Shown: piece by piece, positions 10,200-22,900 of the stretch
Numbering within the stretch: the first letter of the stretch is position 1
Layout: every line of letters starts with the position of its first letter
NCBI GenBank assembly: GCA_944474755.1
Contig: OX104113.1
Span: 50,545,644-50,609,643, forward strand
From: Limnoperna fortunei
Lineage: Eukaryota; Mollusca; Bivalvia; Mytilida; Modiolidae
Length of the DNA: 64,000 bases
Reading direction: 5' to 3'
Position numbers and translations under genes: made by a program
Notes under the pieces: generated by a model
The model's database searches: none
Told to the model about the DNA's origin: nothing
Seen by the model: the letters and a program-made list of their open reading frames with translations, nothing else

Positions 10200-12485
10200 A
10201 AAGTCAATAACATATATAAAAAAGTATTCTCTTTCATTACATATACATTGATAATAAAAACATTAATCAAACTCAAACTAACACACTCATATTTAATTTG
10301 CACACATTTAAATCTTTATCTTGTCATGTGACCACAAAGGACAAAAATTCGATAAATATTTGATAAGGTTTATAAATGTAAATTTGGTAATGCTGTATAT
10401 GTATATTTCAAGGAGTAACCTTTCATCAGCAGCATTTGCATCTAAACACTGGAAGGTCGAAAACCAAATGTTGAAGTATAAGTACTCCGTATGCTTTTAA
10501 AAAAATATTTTAAAGCCTATTAATTTAGGCCACAAACTGAATTATAGGTTTAATTATGTTATTTCAACTGTTGTGTTCTCATGGTAATAGTTATCACAAT
10601 GAAAATGATATTTTTTGTAAAATTTCTCCCTTGATAACTTTCATAGAAAATTACCATCGAGATCTTAATTAAATACATGGGCGAAACAGCTACACTAGTG
10701 CATGTCTACTTAGAAACCTAACCAATCATGAGGAACTTTCCATGAAAATTTTAATAATTATTAAAAAAGGAAAATTCTAAAATATGCTTGAGTTAATCTG
10801 CAAAACGTTATTAAATATAATAAATAAGGCTTTTTACTCTTTATTTTAATTGAATTGTCCCCCTTTGTATACAATGTAGTACTTGATATCATTTCATGGT
10901 CATTATACCCATTCATATCATATATTAAAATGAAAAAATAACTCCCACTCATAGATTAAACTGCAAACATGTGACGTCTTGAGGTCAGATATGATCCCAT
11001 TGTGTCTGTTAAATTGCTGATGATACAGCAGATTTTATAAATGAAAACATGCACTATCTCAAGATAATCTGACATCAATAGAAATAAATATATGAAACAT
11101 GTACTAATTTATACATAATCTACATGGAAATGACACAGCATTGATATATTGATTATAAACCATGTCCAAAAAGGTGACCTACAGCAGTGGTTTGTCTCTA
11201 TATATATAAACCATGAATATGTAGTTTGATATTGGAAAAGAACCACCTAGCATATTAATCAGTTATGGCTTATTTTTTTGTAACTAACATCATGTAACAT
11301 TGTGCATCATTTTCAATTTTAAGTTCTTCCATGGAAGTAGAATTAAAAGGCTAAAATCAGCTTTCAACAAATTTTAATAGTCAATAAATGTGAAGTTATT
11401 TTTATTTGCAACTGTGTACGTAGTAATTTTATCTTAGGCCCAGCATACATGTATATGTACACATTTAAAGTTGTCTTGGTAATACTTGCAAGGATTCATC
11501 TTTGACAATTTTAATGTCAGATGTTCAAGAAAAAAATGAATGATTTTAAATTATTTAATGAAATCAGGGATGATACACAATCATGGCGGCTCATGTATAG
11601 AATTCTTTATTCTTAAACACCCCTTCCAACCCTCATGCATATTTTGTTGTTCAACTTCTTCTAATAATATGCATTACTAAGGAGTTGAAATATTTGAAAG
11701 GATGTAAACAAGTTTGTTAATGCCTACCAATCTGTACATGTACAGAAACCACCATATGGCTCTCCTGTAATCTTGTCTAAAACAACATGGAGGTATTTTA
11801 TCTTTTCATCTTCTTAACTTTGTGATGGAAAGCAGAAAACTTTTACCACAAAACAAGAGTCCAAAGTAAAAGTTGAAACATTACAAATATAACCTGCATT
11901 TAAATGTTGATAAGATCTGGTAAGTTTGTATGCTCTTAGGTTCTCCTTGCTGAATTTCTGTGGCATTACTACAGAGCAGGTTACTTTTGACATGAATGTC
12001 AATGTCGGGTATGGATTTAATGTCTTTGCTCCATCCTTTCATTTAAATTAGTGAAGTAGGTGCTAACACATGCTTACTAGTAGTTGAATTTATCTTTTTG
12101 GGAGCAAAATGTTTTGCCTGGGGTGTTGGACCTGCAGTACTAATACCTATTTCAATACAAAATAAAATTTCTAATGATTCTCTCCCCATGTCTTTTATAG
12201 GTATGTTTGCATCACTGCCGAATGTTGATCATTATATGGTTGATTTTGACCACGTTACGTTTTTTATACTGTTACGTAACCGAGCTGGTATGGATCTTCG
12301 AGTATATTTGCCAGGATGATACGTGGGACTTGTCACTCATCCGTTCTTGGTGTCAGAACGGCAATTTGCTCTCGGTATGGCTTACAAGTCAGTATTGAAA
12401 TGTACTGCGATTTTGGCATGTGTGTGTGTGTTTCGTGGTAATAAAACATGAAAGAGACAAAAGTAATCTTAAAGATAAAATTTAT
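10200..12485. other. No gene seen
   Basis: AT-rich non-coding sequence of about 2.3 kb with only short ORFs. A (TG)n run of about 14 bases lies near 12418. Confidence 0.5.
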
Positions 12486-12488
12486 TGT

Positions 12489-12622
12489 GATCAATCCGTC
12501 CGTCCGAAACTAATCGTGTCCGGGCTGTAACTTTTTTATGTTTTGAGGTAGGCTTTTGATATTTGGTATGTGGGTAGATAAGATCAAGGTCAGCGGTGTC
12601 TACAGAGATGGAATATCTAGTT
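12489..12622 (+). repeat. Satellite-like unit (family D), single copy
   Basis: It matches the first unit of the 17.95-18.56 kb array: 'gtccgtccgaaactaatcgt', 'gtccgggctgtaactttt', 'aggcttttgatatttgg' and 'gtgggtagataa'. It ends with 'gatatctagttt'-like sequence, as that array does. Confidence 0.75.
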
Positions 12623-12739
12623 TAACTTGCAACTCTAACGTATGTAGCATTAAACAGTTATTCTTTTCTGAGTGTCTAGCCGGAATTCAAACATTATTGT
12701 AAATTACAAAATGGAAAAATTATGAAAAACAATATTTAG

Positions 12740-13230
12740 TTAAAAGTTATAGATAGAATAAACTGTAAAAACTACTTATATAACGGACCTGTTTTTTAAA
12801 TGGTACTCTTCCGCCAAAGTTACGGAAGAACAACACGCTAACTTGGTATTGCTGGATTCCGGAATTGGAAAAACTGGAAATGTTCTGGCTTCGGTTTTGG
12901 CTCTGGCTATGACCTTATTCTAATACAGGTTGACCAGAGTAGAGAACAACAAAGTTGGAATTTGAAAATTTGTTATATTTATACTAGAGTATTACCATAG
13001 TAACAATATAACCAAATTCCCTTAATTTCCAACTTTACTATTTTTTACCAAATAACGTCGGAAACGTTAACACGATGTTATACTTGACTTTAAAATAAGT
13101 ACGGGAACTTTCCGAATCAATAAATTGGTAAAATAAAGAAACTTTAAAATGGAAATTACGTGAGAATAACTGCAATAAAAAGTAAATAACTGCAAAAGTA
13201 GGAATAATAACAATTATAATATTAATTTAT
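12740..13230 (+). repeat. Dispersed repeat, second copy at ~35.57-36.04 kb
   Basis: Shared words in the same order: 'taacggacctg.tt', 'tggtaattctggctt'-like, 'aattggaaaaactg', 'atttatact', then 'ggaaattacgtgagaataa', 'agtaaataactgca' and 'aggaataataacaat'. The copies are diverged but collinear over about 480 bp. No coding content is seen, so it is probably a non-autonomous transposon. Confidence 0.55.
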
Positions 13231-13799
13231 TCTTCAAACTTTAAAAGTTACAATACTAACTCACCCCTGTACATTTATTTGCCTTTTTTATATCATACTT
13301 TTTGTTATAAAAATCTTATATTAAAAATTATAATATTATTTACCCGAGTTCGTACTTTGTCGTGACGTTTGATGGTATTTGGACAAACCCCGAGAATTTA
13401 AAAGGCATTTTGTGTCATAAACAATTAAACAAAACATGTAGAAAACAACAGAAAACGTAATTGATTAATGTGGATAAGCCCGATACGAAATGGATGTTTG
13501 ATGTCATTACATTGCTTACTTTTATTTAGTGATAGTTTAGTATATTCCCACTAACTGGAACTCGGTGATTAAAATTAAAACATTGTGATTGAACCGCACT
13601 TGGTAGAATAACATGTATGGACCCAACAATTACAGACGTGTAAAACATTTTACCTTTGTCATGTATTGTGTGGATTCAATATTTTAATCACGTGAACTTT
13701 TGTGTGCTATAAGAGAGAGTTTTATCTTTTATGTCAACATTTTCTATACAATTTACACGTGTTTTAGAGGTATTGTTCACTTCTTAGTCAAGTTCTGCC

Positions 13800-14815
13800 A
13801 CAATACTTTAATATACTTCATTAAAACTGTCCCCTTCGTCACTGTCATCATAATCAATTTCCGTTATGTCAATAGGAATAACATCCTTATCTACTATGTA
13901 TGAGTTTTTTTTCTTTATCTCGTTCACACAATTCTCAAATGTAGTCGAGGGCTATTTATAAGTCGAGTGTTTTTTCGGGGGTCGACTTTAATGTAAGGCG
14001 ATAGATTTTTTTCCTCACCACATCTACGTCGAAATCATCCAGCTTCTTACCACAGATACATAAACTTATTAAAACTTTTCTCTGTGTCACTGTCGTAAGC
14101 GTCAAATTCGTTATGTCAATATAAGTAATATCCTCATCTCCCTTACCGTCGGTATGTCTCAGCTTTTCTTTATCTCGTTCACTTAATAGTTAATTTTAGA
14201 CCAGGGCTATTTTTTCTAAATTGAGCGTTTTTTAGGGGTCGATTTAACGGTTGGCTGATAGATTTTTTCCTCATAACATCTTCGTCAAAATCATCCAGCT
14301 CCTTGATCACAGATGCATAAAAATACTTCATTAAACCTGTTATCATCGTCAACTTCCGTTATGTCAATAGGAATAACATCATTGTCTCCTTTACAGTCGG
14401 TATGACTCGGCTTTTCTTTATCTCGTTCACACAATTTTTAATTGTAGACCAGGGTTTTTTTTAATTTTAAATTGGGTGTTTTATCAGCTTTCGATTTTAC
14501 GATGGGGTGATAGATTTTTTCTCACCACATCTACGTCGAAATTATCCAGCTTCTTGACTACAGATACATTAATATACTTCATTAAAACTGTCCCCTTCGT
14601 GACTCATCATTTTCAACTTCCGTGACGTCAATAGGAATAACATCCTAATCTCGTAGTCAGTATGTCAAAGCTTTTTCTTTATCTCGTTCACACAATTCTC
14701 AGATGTAGTTCAAGGTTATTTTAAGCTGAACTTTTTTTTCAGAGGCTGATTTTACAGTCGGGCGATAGATTTTTTTTCCACATCTTCGTAAATTGCTTCT
14801 TCACCACAGATAAAG
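13800..14815 (-). repeat. Tandem array of ~250-bp units with exon-like segments on the minus strand
   Basis: Four units are marked by 'tatgtcaataggaataacatc' variants starting near 13862, 14110, 14357 and 14612 (spacing 248, 247 and 255 bp). Each unit also carries 'cttttctttatctcgttcac', 'gatagattttttcctca' and 'catccagcttcttgaccac'. On the minus strand each unit has an AG acceptor-like site, then an acidic reading segment (DVIPIDITEIDYDDSDEG in the best copy) and a GT donor-like site about 85-90 bp later. Stops and frameshifts differ between copies. I read it as an ancestral exon duplicated in tandem and decayed. No family is recognised. Confidence 0.6.
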
Positions 14816-14885
14816 AATGGCTGACAATCTCATGGACAGCTCCGACAACAGTCAGTACAGGATCTTCATCTTCATATGTAAGAAT
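14795..14885 (-). pseudogene. Coding-like segment beside the tandem array, unrecognised
   Basis: On the minus strand the sequence reads YEDEDPVLTVVGAVHEIV and continues toward SVVKK, which also occurs in the array units. Composition looks protein-like, but no start, stop or domain could be assigned. It may be the neighbouring exon of the gene whose exon seeded the array, or part of a decayed transposon protein. Confidence 0.3.
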
Positions 14886-14889
14886 GTTG

Positions 14890-16020
14890 GATTATATCAA
14901 CCCATAAATAAAAATATTTTAGAATGTATTCAAAATTTATGAAATATTAAATATACTAGAAACAGCATTGTCTTTTCTATACCTTTTTTCTATCTCAGTA
15001 CAATAGTGCACTGAAACTTTATTCTGAATATTTAATACCACTTTCACAAATGTGTCATCTATACATATGTTGGTATCACGAACTTCAAAACTTTAAACAT
15101 GTTTTAAAACATTTCCCTATTTTGTAGTTGCAAAAGTGTTTTATATCTGTAATTATTTTATATAGCAACATTAAGGAGACACCTTTTAAATACCTTTTCG
15201 TTTACGATAATATAGCGTTCTTGTTTTTTTTTGCCCATGTCTTTCACATTCCAAACTGAATTTCATCACCGTCGTACACAGATTATATGTGTCACTGTTG
15301 AGTATTTTGAAACGTAGGACACAAAAGTTGGGATATGTTTCACCATTCCATATGACCTAGTAGGTGTTTGTTTTCAGAATTTGTCTTCACAGCTTTTTTT
15401 GTCAAAATAAATTTGTTTTGTCATAGATAGCAGTAGACATTTTCAGTACTATAAATGGAAAAGGATGTAATCAAATTGTTTTTCTGATTAAAATAAGCAA
15501 AATTTATGGCTTACCATTTTCGTACATTTCTATTTTATTTAAGAAATTTTTATATTTATATTGTTATAAGATCATTTATCTCTCGAATATGATCAAAACG
15601 GCAAAAGAAAACATAAGAAACAAAAAATAATTACATTATATTAAACATTTTTTAGAAATATGTGAAATATGTGGTTGTGTAGTTTGGCAAAATAAGGAAG
15701 TTAACGATGATAAAGGCGATATATTGTTTGCATACACTTTTAAAGTATGAGTTGTATAAACTGTCGTTGAATATAAGTTTATAAATATATGTTGTTTAAC
15801 AAGTCCCTCATACTAACTTTTTTCTTTATTATAAATTATATTAATCGTAAAATATGAGAAAGTCGTCTATTGTATTAATATTTTCTTTTACCCTATCGTC
15901 ATTTGAAACTAAGGAGTCCGACAAGTCGAAATAAACTGCTCCTTAGTAACACTTACGTTCAACGCAAGGTCTAAATTTGCTTTGGAAATTTGCCTTGTCA
16001 AAATAAAACAAAACTAACTT
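14890..16020. other. No gene seen
   Basis: AT-rich non-coding sequence with no recognisable repeat or domain. Confidence 0.45.
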
Positions 16021-16046
16021 TAAAGCAAAAGCTATCTCGGGTAAAT

Positions 16047-16416
16047 AATTGTTGACTTCAATCATAATTTGTATGTGGTCTACCAAACGCTGTCAAAAGA
16101 CAATAAAAAAGGCGACATGTTAAAGTCGGTACCAGAACAGATATATAGAACAAAAGCTCTTATCGGTATACAGTAAGACATACTACATGAAGATTTGCCA
16201 AACACTCTTAAAGACATACTACATGAAGATTTGCCAAACACTTTTACAATTAAACATAAACTCGTCAAAAATGAAACAAAGTCACACAAAAAAAGTCGAA
16301 AACATGCCAAATGCATTTTTTATTTTTCGCGCAAAAATACACAAATAAATTGGGACAATTTTAAATATTTTGTGTATGGACTCGACATTAAAACAATACA
16401 AAGAGGTCGACACTAA
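16047..16416 (+). pseudogene. Coding-like fragment with duplicated 12-residue segment, unrecognised
   Basis: One plus-strand frame reads protein-like sequence (VYQTLSKDNKKGDMLKSVP...). It is broken by a stop near 16169 and continues to a stop at 16414-16416. A 36-bp exact direct duplication at about 16172-16243 repeats the peptide DILHEDLPNT. The second half is Lys-rich. No family is recognised. It could be a degraded mobile-element protein, or chance. Confidence 0.3.
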
Positions 16417-16645
16417 ACGGTTAAACTTTGAAGCTTCGGATATCAACACTATACACTAATATATTATGTTTATCGCGCAAATGCCACGCTTCTAGCTATC
16501 ATAATAAAACCCATTATTTCGATTTCGAAAAGGAGAAGACTGGTAACCGCTACAAAATGCCTTACACATACACACAACCTTAGAATTTAATTTATTTTTT
16601 ATTCATTTATTAGAAGTGACATAGGTAACACAATTTTAACTGTCT

Positions 16646-16860
16646 CTAGAGTATTGGGTAGGGGCGGAGAATTTAGCCTTTTTAGCGGCTAAAATGAACC
16701 TACTTTTTCGAAATCTTCAAAAGGGGTCTTGTAGTGCAAGGAGCGTGGCACATTCTAGGCTTTTTGTATTATGACCTAATAAACCCCCAACGAGAGGGTA
16801 TCCGCCACCCGGGAACGCACTACTAGCTGGGCTACTTTGTGGGTCCCAGCCTAACAATTG
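16646..16860 (-). repeat. Family A SINE-like element, partial
   Basis: It carries the family A words in reverse orientation ('gggtaggggcgga', 'tttagcggctaaaatg', 'aacgagagggt', 'ccgccacccggg', 'tgtgggtccc') and lacks the aatc tail. Confidence 0.75.
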
Positions 16861-17277
16861 AAAGCATTTTCTAAATTTCAGGCAGTTAATTTAGATAATG
16901 ACTATATCACTGGAAAAAATCAAAGATATCAGTGTGACTACTTGCCTGATGATACCCTCGGAAACTAACATTAAACCAGCAGACATCGATCCAGTGGTTG
17001 CAATTAAAATGTCATAGATATCAAGGTACTCGCTCGACATTAAGCTAATATTCAATTATTACGTGTGTATATAAACTCCAAGTATGTTGAATCCAATTAC
17101 ATGATACGTGTTTATTTGTTACAAATTTGGCAACATGGCTACAGTTGTGTAGAATTTTGTATGTCCCATGATCCCTTTCATAGACCCAAAAACGTAAGGC
17201 ATAGGGTGTAACTTTGTTTTATTGCACATGTTTTGAATGCAAAATTGTTCGAGGTTTTTTTTAAAATTTTAAAGACT

Positions 17278-17436
17278 TGCGGGTTCGAGCAGCGTGTACT
17301 CGAATCGTAAGTGACGAGGATTGTCTGTATTCTGTATTCCTACCGCAGGTATTCCGGCGTCTCCACCCAATAAAAACTGGGCGCCATGATATAGCTGAAA
17401 AATTCATGAAAGTGGCGTTAAACATCATTCAAACAA
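17278..17436 (+). repeat. Family B tRNA-derived SINE, head-truncated
   Basis: It begins at the B-box-like 'gcgggttcga' and runs through 'cctaccgcaggtattccgg', 'ccaataaaaactgggcgcc' and 'atatagctgaaaaattc' to 'ggcgttaaacatcattcaaac'. Confidence 0.75.
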
Positions 17437-17948
17437 GTCTACTCCTTGATTTTTTTGTTTTATTTAATCACTGATAGGATACATTTATTACATAGATTGG
17501 CATAGTCACGAGGAGCATGGCTTCATTCTACTTGTATTCTACTATTAAAACTATTTACTTTTTTTCCCGGGACAACTTGTATGTACATAAACAATATGGC
17601 CAGTAAAGAGTGCATTAAACAACATGTCAACAGTATACTATAGCTAGTATACATGAAAATCTGAAATTCATTTTAAATATATTTAATTTTTAACAACAAA
17701 ATGCCTTAAATCTAGATCTACCACCTTTAACAACTAAATGAGATGGGTTTTCTATTAACTGTGTGCTTAATACTCTAGGTAAATTGTACTGTTAAGATTT
17801 TTCTCCTTGAAAATGGCATAAGTCTTTAACAATGCCATTGCAAAAATCTGGACTTTAATGAGTTGACAGTTGTATTAGAATCGGATATCATTTGGTCTGA
17901 TCTGTCCATTCCTGTAATTTATTATTAGGACGCCCTATAGTGATCAGT

Positions 17949-18558
17949 CTGTCCGTCCATCCATCCGTCCGAAACTAATCGTGTCCGGGCTGTAACTTTT
18001 TATCTTTTGAGGTAGACTTCTGATATTTGCAATGTGGGTAGATAATATAAAGGCGATGTGTCGCATACCATGGTTGCTGACCTTAGGTCACATTATTGCT
18101 TTCTGAATGACAAATTCATGTCCGGGCTGTAATTTTTGTATCTTTCGAGATAGGCTTTTGATATTTTGAATGTGGGCAGATAATGTCAAGGCGATGTTTC
18201 ACATACCATGGTTGATGACCTTTGACCTTGAAATTTGACCTTAAGGTCACATTATTGCTTTCTGCATGACAAATTCATGTCCGTGCTGAACTTTTATCTT
18301 TCGAGGTAGGCTTTTGATATTTGGAATGTGGGTAGATAATATCAAGGCGATGTGTCGCAAACCATGGTTGCTGACCTTTGACCTTAGGTCACATTATTGC
18401 TTTCTGCATGACAAATTCATGTCCGGGCTGTAACTTTTTGATCTTCCGAGGTAGGCTTTTGATATTTGGAGTGTGGATAGATAATATCAAGGTGATGTGT
18501 CGCATACCATGGTTTTTGACCTTGACCTTTAGGTCCGCGGGCCCACACACTGATATCT
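17949..18558 (+). repeat. Satellite-like array (family D), about four units of ~140-160 bp
   Basis: The words 'tgtccgggctgtaactttt', 'gaggtaggcttttgatatttgg', 'gtgggtagataatatcaagg', 'cgcataccatggttgctgacc' and 'ttgctttctgcatgacaaatt' recur with starts near 17983, 18120, 18280 and 18420. A 60-aa ORF inside is spurious. Confidence 0.85.
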
Positions 18559-18848
18559 AGTTATATATGATAATAATGCTAGGACTTGTCAAAAATTCCC
18601 TTGTGCGATGATCTCTTCTATTTGTGGTCCGATATTTAGTAATGTCAGACTGAGAATGCAGCTGTGTTTTGCCGTTACTTGTTGCATAAACTATTTTGCC
18701 GAGTATCGAGAGTTTTCTGCATATCTGTTTGCTTAATTTAATGCTTCATTTAAATCGTTGTAAGTAACAAAATGCTTATAATAATCCGAAATTGTTTTTG
18801 CATTTCCTAAAACCATTTGCTACACCTGGTACAGAAAAAAAATTGATT

Positions 18849-19250
18849 GATTGATTGGATGTCTGTTTTACGTCCATCGAGCAGTATTTCAGCTATATTC
18901 AGGACGGGAACAAGTTAACAAACGATAAATCAACGGAAAATGGGGTGGGATGGGTCATAGGGAATAAAATTTCGACTGCCACTGGAAAAGTATGGAGTTT
19001 TGGGTAGGGCGGAAAATTTAGCCTTTTGTAGCGACTACAATGAGCCTACTCTTTTTCGAAATCTACAAATGGGGTCTTTATCGTGCAAGAAGCGTGGCAC
19101 TCTCCAAACACGTTACCCACTAGGCTTTCCGTATTATGACCTGACAACCCCCCCCCCCAACGAGAGGGTCTCCTCTATCCGCCACCAGGGGACGCGCTGG
19201 GCTGCTCTGTGGGTCGAGCACTGGGAACCCTCCCAGTATGGTCAAAGAAC
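18849..19250 (-). repeat. Family A SINE-like element, full length, with direct repeats
   Basis: Near-consensus copy in reverse orientation, from the gattgattgg tail to the 'gaaccctcccagtatggt' head. Flanks share AAAAAATTGATT (18837-18848 and 19251-19262), a plausible 12-bp target-site duplication, although the sequence is simple. It contains a run of nine to ten C near 19150. Confidence 0.85.
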
Positions 19251-19262
19251 AAAAAATTGATT

Positions 19263-19432
19263 TGATTTGGTGCTCGGTCCACCAACACCCATTTGTGCTC
19301 CCCAAAAGGGTTCATCAGGATAAAGGAAACGGTGTCATCTAATGGAAACCCTTTAAATTCATCATACTTGCTATCACTATTATCAAGCAACTCGTAGTTA
19401 ATTGCTTGTTCATAAGTTTTCAGGACTAGCAT
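19263..19432 (-). pseudogene. Unrecognised coding-like segment cut by a family A insertion
   Basis: On the minus strand the frame begins with LKTYEQAINYELLDNSDSK and includes MNPFGEHKWVLVDRAPNQ, composition typical of real protein, and then runs straight into the inserted family A element. An AG acceptor-like site precedes it at about 19430. It lies downstream of the SUEL/LDLa gene but is not part of it, since that gene stops at 19635. Function unknown. Confidence 0.35.
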
Positions 19433-19634
19433 CGGCCAGTGTTAACATAAGCAACACTAACATTTTTATTTGCAAAACTGATAGCAGGAAATCTTGGCAA
19501 AAAATTAATAGAACGAGTATATGCCATGATATAACCAGAAAATTTATAAAATGAATTTTTTTTTTAGTTTTTTAGTACAAAAGGAAATAAAGCGGCCACA
19601 GAAAAATAGAAATTAAACAATGCGAATGTTTCTA

Positions 19635-19924
19635 TTATTTTATTGTTTTTATACATTGGTAAGTTATTCTAAAATATTTTGTAGTTCCAGGACAGGGATC
19701 TTCGGCTGGTTCATTAATCGTACATGAATATTTCCCGTTACAGCTTTGTTGGACTTCTCGTAGTATGTTGCTGGGTCCACACGATATAGTTCCAACATTT
19801 CCACCAGGGCACTTTCTGATACTGTTTCTTCCATAAGTAGCATACGTGACGGAAATCACCGTATTGGTAGCTTTGTCACATAATAATGTGTTGTCATCAT
19901 CTATGCAGATGATAATATTCTTTT
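19635..19924 (-). CDS. Exon 5: SUEL lectin domain 3 and stop
   Basis: It carries [27 protein letters not shown] and [16 protein letters not shown] and ends TIK then TAA. The acceptor is 'ttattacag'. This domain has the canonical A-x-YGR loop. Confidence 0.87.
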
Positions 19925-22900
19925 CTGTAATAAAAAAATTGACTCGGGAAAAGAATAAAACGTGTCGAGTTTTCAATTTAAACTCGTTTAGAGTTTTTAA
20001 TTGTTGAATACTAATTGTTTCTTTTTTCAATCCTGCCTTTCATATTTATCACTTTTAGTAACGTTTAACAATGTTGTGAAGTTTTTTTACTTTATTAATA
20101 TAAATAAATTTTGCGAAAATACTGACTTTTGATTGAATAGAAAATATTTTCTATCAGAGGATAGAAAAAAAATTATCGTTATGGAGACACGCACTGCTTG
20201 ACGTCATATAGTACTCCGCGGGAAACTAACAGTTTTTTTGTGTTAATCTCTTTTGCAAAAATGTACAGTTACAACAATAAATATGTTGAGTTTATTCCGT
20301 CTGAATTTATTCATAAGTATTAACTACAAAAAAATATTTTTTCCATTGAGGGATAACAAAATATTTTTTGTAGTTAATCCTTAAAAGACTTGACTGTAAA
20401 AAAAAACAAAATCATCCTTTGAATTCGTTTTAAGGAATAATGTATGATGGAATCATAACAAGCACAATGTACATAAATGTTTTTATGATCGTGGTTCACT
20501 TGCCTAGGGGACGGGAACTTTCATTTTCCACTGAGGAAGTAGTACAATCATGTTCGTCACTTCCGTCCGGGCATTGCTGTACACCATCGCAGTGCTTGGA
20601 GACATCTATGCATGATTTATCGTGGAAGCATTCAAACTGTGAGCTAGTACAGACTGAAAGAAAATTGTGTTGAATGTTTTAAAACTTTTAAATTATACGA
20701 CAGTGTTAGTTGTAGCTCTAATCTGATTTGTTTTTAACAGTGTTTTGTGTAACGCTCATCACATTTAGAAATATTTCAGTCATATTTAGGAGAGAAAATC
20801 TGTACACAAAAAATCTGCTCAAAGGTAAACTTCGGTAATAGAACTGTTCATATATCTCATAAATTTTCTGCCATTTAAAATCACGAAATAAATTTAAAGA
20901 ACCACTGAACATTTTGACAATTGTATGGTGGTCTAAGGTTTGTTCGATGGTTTAATTTTTGTCAGTGTATATGGTAGATAAACCAACAAAATAAATCTTT
21001 TATACTGAATAAAATAATTACCAAAGACAATGTTGTCACCAAGTTTTTATCAATTCTTCCGATTTTTATTGTACTGTACATATTTGAATAAATTCTAAAT
21101 AGTGTGTAAGAAATAAACGTAAGGTGTTTTCGATAATAATTTTATCGACCTATTACACTAGATTTTGAAGTTCGTTTTGGTGAAATGCATCATTTATTCC
21201 AACCCCAAAATATCTTAATTTTATTTAAATAACCCTTTTTCATCATAGGGTGGTTTATTTTACATTTCAGAACATTAACCATTTGATTCGACCATTATCT
21301 GTAATGCATACGTTTGCAGTGCGTCTGAAAAACGAGGACAAAAGATTTGAATGATTATTTAAAAAGCTTTACAACTATATGCAGTAAGAAATGGAAATTA
21401 CACAAAAATACTATTGCGTGCATACGAACTGTAGTAACCGTCACAGTACCCATGAATGGAAAACATGTGGCATAGATGGCTCTTGAAATGCTATTTTCTT
21501 CTTACATTTTATACAGCGGTACTGCATCTGCAGATACTTGGATGTCCCTCTGCATGGATCTCCAAAAACGCTTCTACTAGCTTGCACATCGCATGTCGTT
21601 TTGTACTTGCATAAAACCATCAATTTTGCATCCACATCATTTGCAGCACACCTTACGTCAGTAGCTCTTTCATCTGAACAAGTAACCCTGTTATTGCGAC
21701 CAAAAAATGCTTTGACAATCTGCACATGGTGGTTACTTGGACATCTAATTGTTGTTTTGAAATCCTCGCATACAACAATATCTTTAAGATAATCTATAAA
21801 AGTTATGATATAACCGTAGTTTTCCATGATTTAAAGAAATGCACCTTGAAAAAGGAATTCCTCGACATACAAAGGATTTTGATTCTGTAAATAAGATGTA
21901 AATTTTGGACAATGACTTAAGAACGTATACTAAAAGAAATTGGATTTTCTGCAGAGCGGTTTGATGATTTGGCACCTTTAGTTCAGTCAAGATCACATTA
22001 GTTGACTGGAATGAGAAAGTAGGCTACCTATGTTACACGTTTTTAACATTCTATTCAATATAGTTTTACTTTGTACGTTGTTTTTGTAAACAAAAGTCAA
22101 AAAGACAATTTCTGTGCATTAGCTTAAGATGGCTATAAACAGTATATCAATGTGGTATAAAATTCAGAGAGAACCAATATGAATACCTTTTAAAAAGTCA
22201 GGAACATTATTCAGATGTATTAAGTATTTACCTCTACACTGGTACCTGACGGTTAAATATTTTGATGTTTCAGGACAAGCATCACCAAATATTGACGTTT
22301 TAGCCTCTATGTCACATCTATCTTGACTGAAGCATTTGCTCAAAACTTTAGACATTACTCCGCCTGTAGCGCAGTCAGTGTTGCTGTTTCTTGTATCTTC
22401 GCATATACCTCGGTCATTCCGGCCGAAGAAGGCATCAATGATGTGTACTTCTTGTTCCGTGCATTTAATGGTCGCTGTCCCGCCTTCACATACAATCACA
22501 GTTACCGGTTTAGACGGACCTAAAATTTAGGCCAGCGCAATCAAATTTGCATTGGTGCACGTTCAACATTAATTAATTTAATTGGCGGAGAAATGAGTTA
22601 ACATACAGTTTCATTAAAGGTTTTTAAAATTATAATTATTTACACAAATGTTTTTACCATTTTGTACATATAATTTTCATGGCTACTAGTAGATTTACCA
22701 GTCTTACTTTTTTATTTAGGCATCTAAGCAAACTACTCCTTGTAAATATCGATTAGATTCAATCAATTGTCTTAGTACAATTTCTTAAAATTCACGGGTT
22801 TTTTTTCACAGAGCCCTAAATGGGCGGCAAATAAGGGATAGGTGTTGTCATGTTGATGCCATTTTATCTCGCAAAATCACTTAATATTTGTAAGTGTCGA

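Noticed and set aside
19000..19260. 86-codon plus-strand ORF
   Set aside because: It is inside another family A copy and reads similar peptides (NERVSSIRHQGTRWA) to the ORF at 9.6 kb only because the repeat is shared.
22323..22530. Plus-strand ORFs opposite the first SUEL exon
   Set aside because: Shadow frames of the real minus-strand exon, which has domain motifs and splice sites.
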